Made by a program: the position numbers and the translations under genes. A stretch of 64,000 nucleotides of DNA. Origin: an uncultured Schlesneria sp. (GTDB taxonomy: Bacteria; Planctomycetota; Planctomycetia; Planctomycetales; Planctomycetaceae). Shown piece after piece: positions 18,582 to 28,034 of this stretch (its first letter is position 1; each line of letters begins with the position of its first letter). The stretch spans positions 1 to 64,000 of the forward strand of contig CAILLA010000022.1 in assembly GCA_903834925.1 (NCBI GenBank). Reading direction: 5' to 3'. The notes beneath the pieces were generated by a model that ran no database searches, was not told the DNA's origin, and saw only the letters and a program-made list of their open reading frames with translations.

Positions 18582-19106
18582 ATGTCATTTTCAAGCCTCA
18601 GGATTATGGCGGGAATCGTTGTTTGGGGTGTCGTTTTCCTTGCGACGCTTTCGATCGGTCAGGTGCGAGCCAATTGGGGGCATGGGATTTGTGGACCGTG
18701 GGGATGTGGCTCGTCGCTACAGGCGCTAGTCGCTTGCCATCTTTCTTGGCTTGTCGTACTGGCTCCTCTTGCGTCGATCATTCAATCAAAGATACCCGAG
18801 AGTTTCACGCGATTCTTGGGGGCAACGTTGATCGCTTTTGGTCTCGTAGGGATTGTCGGGATGATAGCGTACGAACTTTTCACCTGGTGGCCATCAGCAA
18901 CAGAGCTTCAGCGGCGATATCTCTGGCAAAGGCTCGGCTTTTCCATCGTCACTCAAATCGATCTTCCCATGATCGAATCAATCATCACCGGATGTCTGAT
19001 CTATGTTCAAACAGGCAATCGTCGGATTCGATTACGGGACTATTTTCCGGGCGTCTCGAAATTGGTCGCTTGCGATGCCGGTTCGGTTTCTCGTCGGCCG
19101 TCATGA
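18582..19106 (+). CDS. Multi-pass membrane protein, unknown
   Basis: 174 residues with about four hydrophobic segments: MAGIVVWGVVFLATLSIGQV near the N-terminus, ALVACHLSWLVVLAPLASII, FLGATLIAFGLVGIVGMIAY, and a weaker one near ESIITGCLIYV. A glycine/cysteine-rich loop (GHGICGPWGCGSS) follows the first helix. There is no recognised domain. Its last 67 bp overlap the 3' end of the convergent small gene on the other strand. Confidence 0.6.
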   Translation: MSFSSLRIMAGIVVWGVVFLATLSIGQVRANWGHGICGPWGCGSSLQALVACHLSWLVVLAPLASIIQSKIPESFTRFLGATLIAFGLVGIVGMIAYELFTWWPSATELQRRYLWQRLGFSIVTQIDLPMIESIITGCLIYVQTGNRRIRLRDYFPGVSKLVACDAGSVSRRPS

Positions 19107-19258
19107 TAACTGGAATCATACTCGTCCATGAGAACTGATGGGCACGTTTCTTCGTGATCGCACTGTTTGCAGACGATCCGAATCAAATCGGCGCTACCCA
19201 ACCGCAACTGGTTTTTTTCGCAGAGTTGGTAAAGTTCACTGAGATGCTGGCACACCAT
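19040..19258 (-). CDS. Small cysteine-containing protein, possible zinc site
   Basis: 72 residues from the ATG at 19258. The sequence has VCQHLSELYQLCEKNQLRLGS, then IRIVCKQCDHEETCPS, giving a CxxC plus CxxxxxC arrangement typical of small zinc-binding folds, and an acidic tail. Its balanced composition suggests a real protein despite the convergent 67-bp overlap with the membrane protein gene. The frame is open further upstream, but the extra residues are basic and unlike the rest. No function is assigned. Confidence 0.55.
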   Translation of the reverse strand: MVCQHLSELYQLCEKNQLRLGSADLIRIVCKQCDHEETCPSVLMDEYDSSYHDGRRETEPASQATNFETPGK

Positions 19259-19387
19259 GGCAATGTTCCTGATTTTCTTACGAGTCGCCGACCGGCGCAA
19301 ACGAAATACGATAAACGGAATTGACTACGACCTACACTTTAGCGGACGAAAAGCCGAACGCGAATGCATCGCTGGCCAAGATCGGCC

Positions 19388-20722
19388 TTACTTTCGAATG
19401 CAATACAATGCATCAGCACCGCGAAAGTAAATCGTACCATCTCCGATGGCAGGAGTGGACCAGAAAATATCATCAAGCTTGCCACCTCCAATGACTTCGA
19501 ATTCGGGGCCGACCTTGATAACGGTCGAATTGCCCGCTTCGTCGATCAACACCAGCTTGTCTCCAACGACGATCGGCGAAGCTGCCACCATTGGCGACGT
19601 CGGCAGTCGGTTCTGATAAAGGCGGTTACCCGATTCGGCGTCGTAACACTTCACAATGTTTTTGTCGACGACGTAAACATAGGCACCCGTTGAAACCGGG
19701 GATGGCATGCCTGGACCACCTTTGGACTCAAGCCACCGGCAAGTTTCAAAAGTCTGGTTTTTCTTTTTTGGTGAGATGTCTCCTGACGCACCGGCCTGCA
19801 TGGCAAATAATGGGCCGGTCGAAAATGGATCCGATCCCCCAAAGTAAATTTGTCGATGATCAGCAGCGATCGAACAAGCGGTTGGAGATTTTACATTTCC
19901 CAATCTCCAGAGCTCGCGACCCGTTTCGGGGTCATAACTGCAAATCAGGTCATTTCCTGACGACAACAGTTCGATCCGCAGATTGTTTTGCCAAATGATT
20001 GGCGAACTCCATGAACTCTCATTCTTCTTGCGATCAGAGCGCCAGACCTCTTCGCCCGTTTTGTGATCAAAGCAGATCAGGATTCCGCTTCCTGCCGTAA
20101 AGTGTTGGACGAAGACTTTTCCGTTGTGGATTGCCATAGAGCTGCCCGTTCCAAACCCGTTGCTCGTCGAAAACGCACCAAGTTCCTTTTGCCACCGAAT
20201 TTGACCCTGGTGATCCAAGCCAGCAACCTTGCCCGTTGCTCCAAAAAACACATAGATGCCGAGAGCATCACCCACGGGTGATTCGGTCGCGTAAGTGTTC
20301 GAAGGGTGGACCGGGAACTTTGGTTTTCCTTCAGAGATTGTTTTATCCCAGATCCGCTCACCAGTATTCGCATCGTAACAGTGAATCTGCCACTGAATAT
20401 TCGTGTCCGGCGCTTTCGTGAACCCTCCTAGACCCATGCTCTGCGGCATCTTGACACCGTCAGAAAAGTCTTTTGGCTTCAGATTTTTTTCTGATACGGC
20501 CGTTGTCAGGTAAAGCTTTTCGCCAATCAAAATTGGTTGCGACCAACCTGCTCCTGGAACTTTCACCTTCCACGCAAGATGATCTGTCATGGACCACGTC
20601 AGCGGAATTGAAGTTGCTTCAGCTACACCGTTTCCGTTAGAGCCTCGAAACTGCGGAAAATCATTCGCTACCAACGAGAGTGGGAGGAAAATCCAGCACG
20701 CTAAGAACACGATTTTCAGCAT
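19388..20722 (-). CDS. Secreted PQQ-binding-like beta-propeller protein
   Basis: About 444 residues from the ATG at 20722, with a signal peptide (IVFLACWIFLPLSLVAN). The mature protein starts DFPQFRGSNGNGVA and runs into propeller blades with the GxxxW and A-x-D-x-x-T-G-x-x-x-W signatures: CYDANTGERIWDKTI, CFDHKTGEEVWRSD, SYDPETGRELWRLG. This is the BamB/quinoprotein-like family, highly expanded in planctomycetes. There is no sign of the dehydrogenase catalytic residues, so it probably serves as a periplasmic scaffold. It is monocistronic and divergent from the lipoprotein gene. Confidence 0.85.
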   Translation of the reverse strand: MLKIVFLACWIFLPLSLVANDFPQFRGSNGNGVAEATSIPLTWSMTDHLAWKVKVPGAGWSQPILIGEKLYLTTAVSEKNLKPKDFSDGVKMPQSMGLGGFTKAPDTNIQWQIHCYDANTGERIWDKTISEGKPKFPVHPSNTYATESPVGDALGIYVFFGATGKVAGLDHQGQIRWQKELGAFSTSNGFGTGSSMAIHNGKVFVQHFTAGSGILICFDHKTGEEVWRSDRKKNESSWSSPIIWQNNLRIELLSSGNDLICSYDPETGRELWRLGNVKSPTACSIAADHRQIYFGGSDPFSTGPLFAMQAGASGDISPKKKNQTFETCRWLESKGGPGMPSPVSTGAYVYVVDKNIVKCYDAESGNRLYQNRLPTSPMVAASPIVVGDKLVLIDEAGNSTVIKVGPEFEVIGGGKLDDIFWSTPAIGDGTIYFRGADALYCIRK

Positions 20723-21283
20723 CAAACTCTTCCTTATGAGTATCCTGATCGCTCGATGGCCCCACTTCATTTCGTCTGCGGGCCTGCCTCAAGTTGGAGT
20801 TTACCCCTTTTGAGATAATTTCCTCTGCCAGATCTGAGATTGCTAAGACGAGCGTCGATTGGAATAGGTAAACTGATTATAGGCGAGAATCCTACATTCG
20901 ACATTCTCAATTTGGCCCGAAAAACATAGTGAACACGCGAATACATTAACTGCGAGCGGTTTACTAGCCGTCGAATTCATCAAGGATTTGTGAGTCCTTC
21001 TCACATCTCAGCGACCTCAATCTGGTAGCTCAGATGCTGTTTCCGGTAGGTTTCTTTTGCAAAAGAGAGCACGGGAGATTTAGGAGGACTGGCGTGTGCA
21101 AACCTCGTCTCGACAGAAATTCGCTAAACCTTTAGACTTTTTTGAAAACCCTTACGGAGGGGAACTTGTCGGTTCATCAAGTCTGAAATCCATCACCTGT
21201 GTCGATCGAATGTCGAAGATTCTGTCGTCGCATTTCCTTGGCAAAAAATCTGTTCAATTCCTCTTTCAACCAGGGACGGTTGA
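20723..21283. other. Intergenic region between divergent PQQ-propeller and TPR-lipoprotein genes
   Basis: 561 bp. A ribosome-binding-site-like GGAGG lies at about 21082 before a 14-codon GTG frame that ends near 21133. This could be a leader peptide or chance. No convincing promoter pair, hairpin terminator or RNA gene is seen. Longer open frames here lack protein-like composition. Confidence 0.3.
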
Positions 21284-23017
21284 ATGTTTAGCAACAAATT
21301 ATGTCTTAATTTTCTCGGAGCGGCAACAATTATCGCATTTGCGATTTCTGGTTGCATGTCGCCCGGTACCAGACTGGCTACAACTCCGAACGACAGCCCC
21401 AAATCGAAGTCACAAACCCAGGAACTTGCTGGCACTCATGACGGTTTAGACCGCAGTGACAAGGGAAGAAAAGACAGCCGAAAAATGATTCCGGTCACAG
21501 GCTCCGGGAAGGATAAGAGGATCACTGAACCGACTAGACAAGTATCGCAAGTTGACGAACTTGTAAAAGAAGGTGATCTTCTCAGAAAGAATAAGCAATA
21601 TGAAGATGCACGTGTCGTTTATCACAAGGCCCTGCTGCTGGCACCTGAAAGTCCGGTCGTAAATCATCGACTGGCGATTATTGCGGACAAACAACGCTTG
21701 TTTTCGGCCGCTGACTATCATTATCAGGCGGCACTGAAAGCACGTCCGCGAGATGTGAATTTACTGAGCGATCTGGGCTTTTCCTATTCTCTGCGTGGCA
21801 ACGAAGAACAAGCCGAAGAGACCTTGAAAAAAGCGCTGGCAATTGACGCGAAGCATAAAGGGGCGATGGCCAACCTCGGATCGCTGTACGCTCAACAAAA
21901 CCGCTATTCCGACGCGGTGGCCATGTTTCGAGCTGGCGCAACGGAAGATGACGCCCAGCGATATCTGGCCGAACTCTTTCCAAAGGGACGCGCAGGTGAC
22001 GAACAAATGGCGTCGACAGAACGAGGAAATCCGACATCGAACCGGGGAACGACTACTTTGCCACCGGAAAATCAAATCAGTATCAGCTCGTTGAGTCTCG
22101 AAGAGCTGGAAGCCGAATTGGGTCGGCGAAAATACGATGCGAACGTCCGTCAACAAATCCAGAACCAGATCCAGGGCCTCCCTTCAAAATCGGAAAGAGG
22201 GCAATCGGATCGGTCGCAGCAACGTATGGCAGCGACCAATGTTCGCTCGCTGGATGGCTTGCAGCCGTCCTGGGATCAGGATGAGGTAATGGGTGCCTCG
22301 GCGACGATGGATTCTACGAAGTCGCATGTTTCTGTCAGTCATACGAACACTTCGCGACAGGCCGATTCGCAGGTTCAAACTGCCTGGGGGCAGTTGAATG
22401 GAACGCCAGCCGATACGAAACAACCAGTCAACAAATCAGACCTGCCGCGGCAGTTGGCAACCCAACTGGGTCTCGGTGCCGGGCCGGGGAATATGTTTCC
22501 AATCTTGTCTGGCATCGAATTGAATCGGCCTGATAGTGATGGTGTTGTGCCCGTCGGAATGACTCTCGATTCAACAACAAATGTAGGACGATCAGGATTC
22601 GCTGGCATCGCGAAAATCGACAAGGGACGAACAGACGGAAACGATGCCAGTATGAGTCAGTCGATTGGCATGACCAACGGGAATATTGCGTCACGTCCCT
22701 ATGATGGAACATGGCCAAATTCGACAAACACTCCCGTAAAACAAGGACTGAGCACCAACCTGAAAGGTGGAGATTCAGAGGTTTTTGAAACATCGGGCGG
22801 CAATGCTCTGGGGCGCAATGGCAGTGGCAGCTTTAACAACTTGAACACTGCGGCATCTCACCAGAAAAGTAATTCTTCATCCGGTTGGGCGTCCAGCCGT
22901 CCATCGGCCGGTCAATCCACTGGTGCGTCAACAGACCAGTGGCCAAATTACGGTTCGACAACGCCTGCCGCACCCAATAATTCGGCCCCTCAATGGCCAT
23001 TTTCTTCGAACCGCTGA
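21284..23017 (+). CDS. TPR-containing outer-envelope lipoprotein
   Basis: 577 residues. The N-terminus has a lipoprotein signal (FLGAATIIAFAISGCMS; the lipobox Cys is at about residue 23). Residues about 95-235 form four or so TPR units (LLRKNKQYEDARVVYHKALL, then DLGFSYSLRGNEEQAEETLKKAL and others). The remaining 330 residues are low-complexity, rich in Ser, Asn, Gln, Gly and Thr, and end in WPFSSNR; they are probably disordered. It is likely anchored to a membrane on the periplasmic side and may be an assembly adaptor. The DUF2760 gene is convergent with it, 20 bp away. Confidence 0.75.
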   Translation: MFSNKLCLNFLGAATIIAFAISGCMSPGTRLATTPNDSPKSKSQTQELAGTHDGLDRSDKGRKDSRKMIPVTGSGKDKRITEPTRQVSQVDELVKEGDLLRKNKQYEDARVVYHKALLLAPESPVVNHRLAIIADKQRLFSAADYHYQAALKARPRDVNLLSDLGFSYSLRGNEEQAEETLKKALAIDAKHKGAMANLGSLYAQQNRYSDAVAMFRAGATEDDAQRYLAELFPKGRAGDEQMASTERGNPTSNRGTTTLPPENQISISSLSLEELEAELGRRKYDANVRQQIQNQIQGLPSKSERGQSDRSQQRMAATNVRSLDGLQPSWDQDEVMGASATMDSTKSHVSVSHTNTSRQADSQVQTAWGQLNGTPADTKQPVNKSDLPRQLATQLGLGAGPGNMFPILSGIELNRPDSDGVVPVGMTLDSTTNVGRSGFAGIAKIDKGRTDGNDASMSQSIGMTNGNIASRPYDGTWPNSTNTPVKQGLSTNLKGGDSEVFETSGGNALGRNGSGSFNNLNTAASHQKSNSSSGWASSRPSAGQSTGASTDQWPNYGSTTPAAPNNSAPQWPFSSNR

Positions 23018-23036
23018 TCCGAAATTGCGTTGCGGT

Positions 23037-23591
23037 CTATCTGACTTCCACCTCAGCGGGCGCGATCGTTCTTGCGGCAGATTCGCTTCCCGTAAATACA
23101 GGAAGTTTGCAACGGGTTGCCTCCCATCCGTGATGTTGCAACGTTCCTTGAAATGGTGCCGTGCCGGTTAACTTTCCTGTCAGTCGATACCGACCTGCAT
23201 CGAATCCCGCTGGTACTTCAATCGTCGCCCCTTCTTCGTCGTCACGAATGGATTTGATTGCAAAGAAACGGTCGAGAACACTCTTGCTTTCACGATGAAT
23301 TTCGCGGACCGCCGCACCAACCTGCTCGTCTGAATAATTGCTTAAATCTTCTTTGAGGAAATCGACGAGCCTCGCTTCCCGTTGCAGGGTTGCTAGAAGC
23401 GTGATCGCCTCACTTTGCAGGGGCTTGCTTTCTACAGGACGCGGTGTCTCTACAGGCTTCTGCGCTGGCTGTTCGCGAGCATCTTCCAAAATAGGACCTG
23501 GGACACTCAAAACTTCCCGCACCTTGGAGGCAATTTCCCTGTTAAACAGAGTTCCGAAAAAGACTCGAAACGCCGTCAAAATTCTTCCCAT
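23037..23591 (-). CDS. DUF2760 family protein
   Basis: 184 residues. The conserved core has ITLLATLQREARLVDFLKED, YSDEQVGAAVREIH, GATIEVPAGFD and YRLTGKLTGTAPFQGTLQHHGW, and matches what I recall of DUF2760. An N-terminal hydrophobic/basic segment is followed by a Pro/Glu-rich linker (about 35-60). Elsewhere this family sits next to Hsp70-like genes; here none is adjacent within the window. The function is unknown. It is convergent with the TPR-lipoprotein gene. Confidence 0.7.
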   Translation of the reverse strand: MGRILTAFRVFFGTLFNREIASKVREVLSVPGPILEDAREQPAQKPVETPRPVESKPLQSEAITLLATLQREARLVDFLKEDLSNYSDEQVGAAVREIHRESKSVLDRFFAIKSIRDDEEGATIEVPAGFDAGRYRLTGKLTGTAPFQGTLQHHGWEATRCKLPVFTGSESAARTIAPAEVEVR

Positions 23592-23675
23592 TCCGCCGCA
23601 CTCCTTGATAACACGCCAAGGGATTGATTTTCAAATCGATTCAGTGGAACAGTAGCGCGGCTGGGACGGAAAATG

Positions 23676-25685
23676 TCAACCAACGGGGAACGGGGCTTCG
23701 CGTCGGAATTCGTTAAAGTGCATGTATTCCCAATGTCGGTAGATGGGTGACTGGGCTACCAGTTTTTCGTGCGGCCCAAACGCCGCAACTTTTCCTTCAT
23801 GCAGAACCAGGACATGGTCCGTTCGACGGACTGTCGACATTCGGGCCGGCAGGAAAATGACGGTCCGCTCGCGACAAATGCGATCATACGCATCGGCAAG
23901 CAAAGTTTTTGTGTCGTCATCGAATTGAACCCAGGGTTCTTCAATAATCAAAAGCGCCGGGTTACGAACAATTGCACGAGCCAGCCCAAGTCGAAATCTC
24001 TGGCCAATATCCAGCGAATCGCCCTCACCTGACAGGACCGTTTCGTAACCGTTGAAAAGTTTCACGATGAAGTTATGCGCATGAGAGATCTTCGCGGCCT
24101 CGGTCACCTGTTGCAGCGTAAGTTCCGACTGCCCTCCGCGAATGTTTTCAAAGACTGTCCCTTCAAAGGGAGGATCATCAGCGGCAACAAAGACGGTTTC
24201 TGCCCGAAGCGATTCCAGCGTCACCCACGCAATATCCTCTCCGTCGATCATCACCCGACCTTCGCGCGGTTCAATAAATCGAGGCAGCATTAACGCCACT
24301 GCTTTTGCTTCCAGGGGATCAGCCGAGACGATTGCATAACATTTATCGACCTCGAATTTGAAATCGACACCGTCCAGAATTTTCTGGCCACTCTGGGAAA
24401 CATATTTGACGTTCTCAAAGTGAAGCGTTTTTCCCATCGGTTGCAAGAATTTGGCTCCGATCGCCTGACTGACTGTCGGAACCCGGTTGAGATAACGCTG
24501 GATTTTCTCAGCGGCAAAGCTAACGTCGTGACGAAATAACGGGAGCTTTTTCAACGCAAGAAGACTTGGGATCGACAAGGCGACAGTAGCAAAGAACGTG
24601 AATCCTTCGGCAACAGTGAATCGATCGAAAGAGGAAGTGACATTTGACGTCAAGACGTTGCTGCAAACGAGAAACACGAGAAATGCCATCAAGCCGGCAC
24701 AAGCGAAGACGACAAAAGTACCCGGATGATTAATGGCGTCTGACGTGAACAGGTAATCATTCAACCGAGAATGGTAACGATTCAGATGCTTTTGAAACTG
24801 TTCGTGCTCGTCACGTTCAATTCCCAGTCCGCGAGTGAGCCTGGCGTTCTTAAAGTTTGCCAATAAAACGTATTGTTCGTCGCGACTGCGATCTTCAGCC
24901 AGACGACTTTTCTGCAATGCGGCACGCCGGACACTATTCATCAATAAAGTACCAAGAACTAGCGCCGCAAGCCACTGAAGGGATAATTGCCAGTTCAGGC
25001 TGAGCAGCACAAACGACAAGCCGAACAGTTCGAGCGGATACCGGCAGATCGTCGAAATCGATTCAAACAGTCCATTTCGCAGGATTTCCACATCATCAAC
25101 AAATAGCTGGTTCGCCAGTTCGTTTCCGGTGCCGTCCAGATCTTCAGGACTGATCCTTAAAATTTGGCGGTGTAGCTGGCGCCTTGCAGCAGTGATACCG
25201 TCGATGGAGGCTCGATGGCTGTGGTATCGGATACGCCCCAGGCAAAAAGATCTCAATACGAACAGCAAGACTCCAATGGATAAAATCCAAATCAAGGCCA
25301 GAATGTTCGTTTGCAACCAGCTTACCTCTCGGTACAGGATCGAAATGGCACTTCCGCACCAATTGTTGCGTGACTGCCAGACCGCAGGGAGAATGCCACG
25401 CTCGTCATAGAAGACATGGGTCGATTCAGGAAATTCCGGCGATTCGGATGTCGCGTCCCGATTGTCAATTGCTATCTGCGAACCGCCCGCGGCTTTCAAT
25501 CCCGTCAATTCTTCAAATTGTGTCGCTTCCGTAGGTGAAAGAACCAGGTCGATCCGGCCCCGATCGACGAGAAGTCCGACCAACAGGCTCAGGTCAAGCA
25601 ACAATAAAACAAGAAAGACCACTGCTGGGATGGACCAAAGTACTGCGAATCGTGCCTGACCATGAATCAAGCTTCGTCGAGACAT
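23676..25685 (-). CDS. ABC-exporter-like protein with degenerate nucleotide-binding domain
   Basis: 669 residues from the ATG at 25685. Residues about 10-380 form the six-helix membrane half of a type-IV exporter. The C-terminal domain (about 415-650) has ABC topology but altered motifs. The P-loop position reads SADPLEAKAVAL instead of GxxGxGK[ST]. The signature reads DSLDIGQRF instead of LSGGQ. Walker B reads LLIIEEP, so the Asp is replaced by Glu. The switch histidine region reads LPARMSTVR, so the His is replaced by Ala. ATP hydrolysis is therefore doubtful. Possible roles are as the degenerate half of a heterodimer or a non-transport membrane scaffold. The ABC-2 permease gene lies 178 bp upstream on the same strand. 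Confidence 0.75.
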   Translation of the reverse strand: MSRRSLIHGQARFAVLWSIPAVVFLVLLLLDLSLLVGLLVDRGRIDLVLSPTEATQFEELTGLKAAGGSQIAIDNRDATSESPEFPESTHVFYDERGILPAVWQSRNNWCGSAISILYREVSWLQTNILALIWILSIGVLLFVLRSFCLGRIRYHSHRASIDGITAARRQLHRQILRISPEDLDGTGNELANQLFVDDVEILRNGLFESISTICRYPLELFGLSFVLLSLNWQLSLQWLAALVLGTLLMNSVRRAALQKSRLAEDRSRDEQYVLLANFKNARLTRGLGIERDEHEQFQKHLNRYHSRLNDYLFTSDAINHPGTFVVFACAGLMAFLVFLVCSNVLTSNVTSSFDRFTVAEGFTFFATVALSIPSLLALKKLPLFRHDVSFAAEKIQRYLNRVPTVSQAIGAKFLQPMGKTLHFENVKYVSQSGQKILDGVDFKFEVDKCYAIVSADPLEAKAVALMLPRFIEPREGRVMIDGEDIAWVTLESLRAETVFVAADDPPFEGTVFENIRGGQSELTLQQVTEAAKISHAHNFIVKLFNGYETVLSGEGDSLDIGQRFRLGLARAIVRNPALLIIEEPWVQFDDDTKTLLADAYDRICRERTVIFLPARMSTVRRTDHVLVLHEGKVAAFGPHEKLVAQSPIYRHWEYMHFNEFRREAPFPVG

Positions 25686-25863
25686 GATCCGTTCAAGCGA
25701 ACTTGGATGAGACACTTCCACGATCGATGCCAATCCGCGAGAGAAACAGCCATCCCCTCCGTGCATTGAGACGACCGCACCGGAACGGTCTTGTAACGAT
25801 CATTATCATCACGAGATTTGGGTCAAAATGAAACTGATCACGTGAGAATCCCAATCTTCACGC

Positions 25864-26811
25864 CTATGCCAGGTCGCGGTCTTCAAACAAAATGAATGCC
25901 ATTAAGATGGCTGCGCAACAATAGCATGCACAATAGATGGCTGAATATCCAAGGTAGATCGGCGGCACAATATCCCCGGTCGCAACAGCCGCGCTGATGT
26001 TAAAAAGATCCAGCGACGGCAGAATTGTTGCGATTAATCGAGCCATAAACTGGACGAATTCCAGTTTCAAGACACCGGCCTGCACCATCAACCCTGTGAG
26101 ATGCCCCACGACGAAAATTGCGAAACAACTCGTCAGATTGACGACCATGGGAAGTCGTGTCGAAATCGCCACGCTCACTGCGGTCAATACGGCAATCTCC
26201 ATTAAAAGCAAACCGATACCAGGAAGAACCTGATAAACTTCATGGATTCGCTCGGCATGTGGAGGAACATCTTTCGAGCCTTCCCGGGCGTCGTAACTGA
26301 CCTTGAAATAAATCAGAACCAGGAAAACCGTTACCACAGGAAGCATGTACCACAGGACCGCTTGAAGGATCCCGATGTACTTCCCAAGCACAAATTGACG
26401 GCGATTGATCGGCTTTGAAAGCAGCGTCATCGCTGTTTTGCCGTCGATTTCTTCCGCCACACTGGTGCTGGCGGTCCAGACAGCGATGAGGAGTCCTGTA
26501 ATCAGCAACGTTGCCAAGCCGCAATCCTTAACCATCTTCACGTCTTCGCCGAGCGAAAAGAATGGAAGGACATAGTTTAGAAGCAGAATCACAATGGCAA
26601 GTGCCATACAGAGCAGGAAAACCGGTTGCCGGACAGCCTCTTTCGTTGTGGCCCGGGCAATAATTCCCGCCTTTGTCGTGTAGTTAAAGCCAATGAGCGC
26701 CAAAAGAAGTACGACGCAGGCCAGAATTGTCGGAATCCAATTCACCGTCCCTTGTTGTGAGACGTCTTCCAAAGCCAGCAGCAAGGAGGGAAAAAGAGTC
26801 GACGGCAGCAT
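25864..26811 (-). CDS. ABC-2-type transporter permease
   Basis: 315 residues from the ATG at 26811 (a TTG at 26817 adds two residues). Six or seven transmembrane helices are visible, with the conserved ABC-2 cytosolic motif [31 protein letters not shown] after the second helix (conserved core EIDGKT...LLSKP). This family forms the membrane part of ATP-driven exporters of glycans, drugs or lipids, or of gliding-type complexes. No matching canonical ATPase gene is adjacent; the nearest ABC-like domain is the degenerate one downstream. The substrate is unknown. Confidence 0.8.
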   Translation of the reverse strand: MLPSTLFPSLLLALEDVSQQGTVNWIPTILACVVLLLALIGFNYTTKAGIIARATTKEAVRQPVFLLCMALAIVILLLNYVLPFFSLGEDVKMVKDCGLATLLITGLLIAVWTASTSVAEEIDGKTAMTLLSKPINRRQFVLGKYIGILQAVLWYMLPVVTVFLVLIYFKVSYDAREGSKDVPPHAERIHEVYQVLPGIGLLLMEIAVLTAVSVAISTRLPMVVNLTSCFAIFVVGHLTGLMVQAGVLKLEFVQFMARLIATILPSLDLFNISAAVATGDIVPPIYLGYSAIYCACYCCAAILMAFILFEDRDLA

Positions 26812-27087
26812 GTACAACCTCGCGGTAACGAAAAAAACACCAATTCTGGGACGGATCTGAGTTTAGACGGATCAGATGCGGTCGCGATGCGTACGTCGAA
26901 ACCTGACGATCCGTTGGACAGAAGCCATGAATGTACCGCCGTTGACGACCGAAGAAAACCGGTCACATCGATTTGTTCACAAATTCCTGTTTCCGGCAGG
27001 AATGCGGAAAACGTGACCTGATGTACAGACAATGATTTTCGCTTGAAGATACTACGGCAGGCCGTATTGCGAAAATGAGAAAAATGT

Positions 27088-27124
27088 GCCTCGGCTGCTC
27101 AACCCACTTTCGAGCAACCGAGGC
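27088..27124 (-). terminator. Rho-independent terminator of the thioredoxin-YHS gene
   Basis: GCCTCGG/CCGAGGC and TGCTC/GAGCA arms with one C-A mismatch and an 11-base loop. On the minus strand the stem is followed by CACATTTTTCTCATTTT. It lies about 60 bp beyond the thioredoxin gene's stop. The rest of 26812-27182 (about 370 bp) holds only this hairpin and, presumably, the permease promoter. Confidence 0.6.
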
Positions 27125-27182
27125 CAGAGGCTTTGCAGTCCCCAGCCCAACTACGGCAATTGAGTAACGAATCGTCTACAGA

Positions 27183-28034
27183 TCAAAGATCGTTAATGTA
27201 ATACAGCGGCGTCTGAATAAATCGCTGTTGCCGTTCCCGATCACTAAACAACCAGATCCGCCCTCTCCATGTCACCGCCATCCGAGGGTCACCCTTCCCC
27301 GCTGACGCACCTTCTCGAGAACTGACCAGACATTGACCGTTTGCCACGGGCCAATATTTCTCAGGATCTGCCAGGAATTTCTGGCGATGTTCATCCGATT
27401 GGAAGCAGATCGTCTGACCACGATGCTCTGCCAGGAATTCCATCGATCCCCTACGAACTCGACTCTCCTCCAATATGCTGACCAGGCAATAACCATCAAA
27501 TCCCAGTGAAATGGCATTGGCGGGTTGCAGGGCAGAAACGGGTTCGTTGGAATCTTTCAACACTTCTTTTTGCGTGCGAATCGAAATCGATGAATTCGAA
27601 AGCGATGACATGTTTGCAATCAGATCCCCAGCCGATTGAAAACCCGACATCCGCTTGAGAATGGACAGATCCGGAGTGACCACCATTGTCGTTGGGAATG
27701 CTTCAACGCCAAACCCTGTAACGAGTTCCGGGTGCTCATCTGCGTCGATCATGTAAGGGACAAAGTTCGATTGAACAAGGTCAACCACACGAGAATCGGT
27801 AAAGGTGAGCTGTTTCATCTGACGGCACGGACCACACCAGGTCGCCGTCACACTGATGATTAACGGCTTTCCATCGCGAGTCGCTTCGTCGACAGCCCGT
27901 CGATATGACGGCCGCCAGTCAATCGACGGAGCTTTTTCGAATCCTCCGTAATCCTGAGCCTCGGCAGGGATCACTCCTAAGGCGATCGCTACCAGGCTGC
28001 TTTTCAGAGCATTCATTAATCGCAGTTTTCGCAT
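27183..28034 (-). CDS. Secreted thioredoxin-fold protein with two YHS-like domains
   Basis: 283 residues from the ATG at 28034, with a signal peptide ending near IPAEAQDYGG. A thioredoxin domain (about 25-130) has the redox motif ATWCGPCRQM and a cis-proline loop (VEAFPTTMVV). After a short linker come two consecutive YHS-like units: GFDGYCLVSI...ICFQSDEHRQKFLADPEKYWP, then NGQCLVSSRE...IWLFSDRERQQRFIQTPLYY. YHS domains are small metal-associated folds named for a Tyr-His-Ser motif. The combination suggests a periplasmic reductase that handles a metal or metalloprotein, which is an inference. It has its own terminator downstream. Confidence 0.75.
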   Translation of the reverse strand: MRKLRLMNALKSSLVAIALGVIPAEAQDYGGFEKAPSIDWRPSYRRAVDEATRDGKPLIISVTATWCGPCRQMKQLTFTDSRVVDLVQSNFVPYMIDADEHPELVTGFGVEAFPTTMVVTPDLSILKRMSGFQSAGDLIANMSSLSNSSISIRTQKEVLKDSNEPVSALQPANAISLGFDGYCLVSILEESRVRRGSMEFLAEHRGQTICFQSDEHRQKFLADPEKYWPVANGQCLVSSREGASAGKGDPRMAVTWRGRIWLFSDRERQQRFIQTPLYYINDL

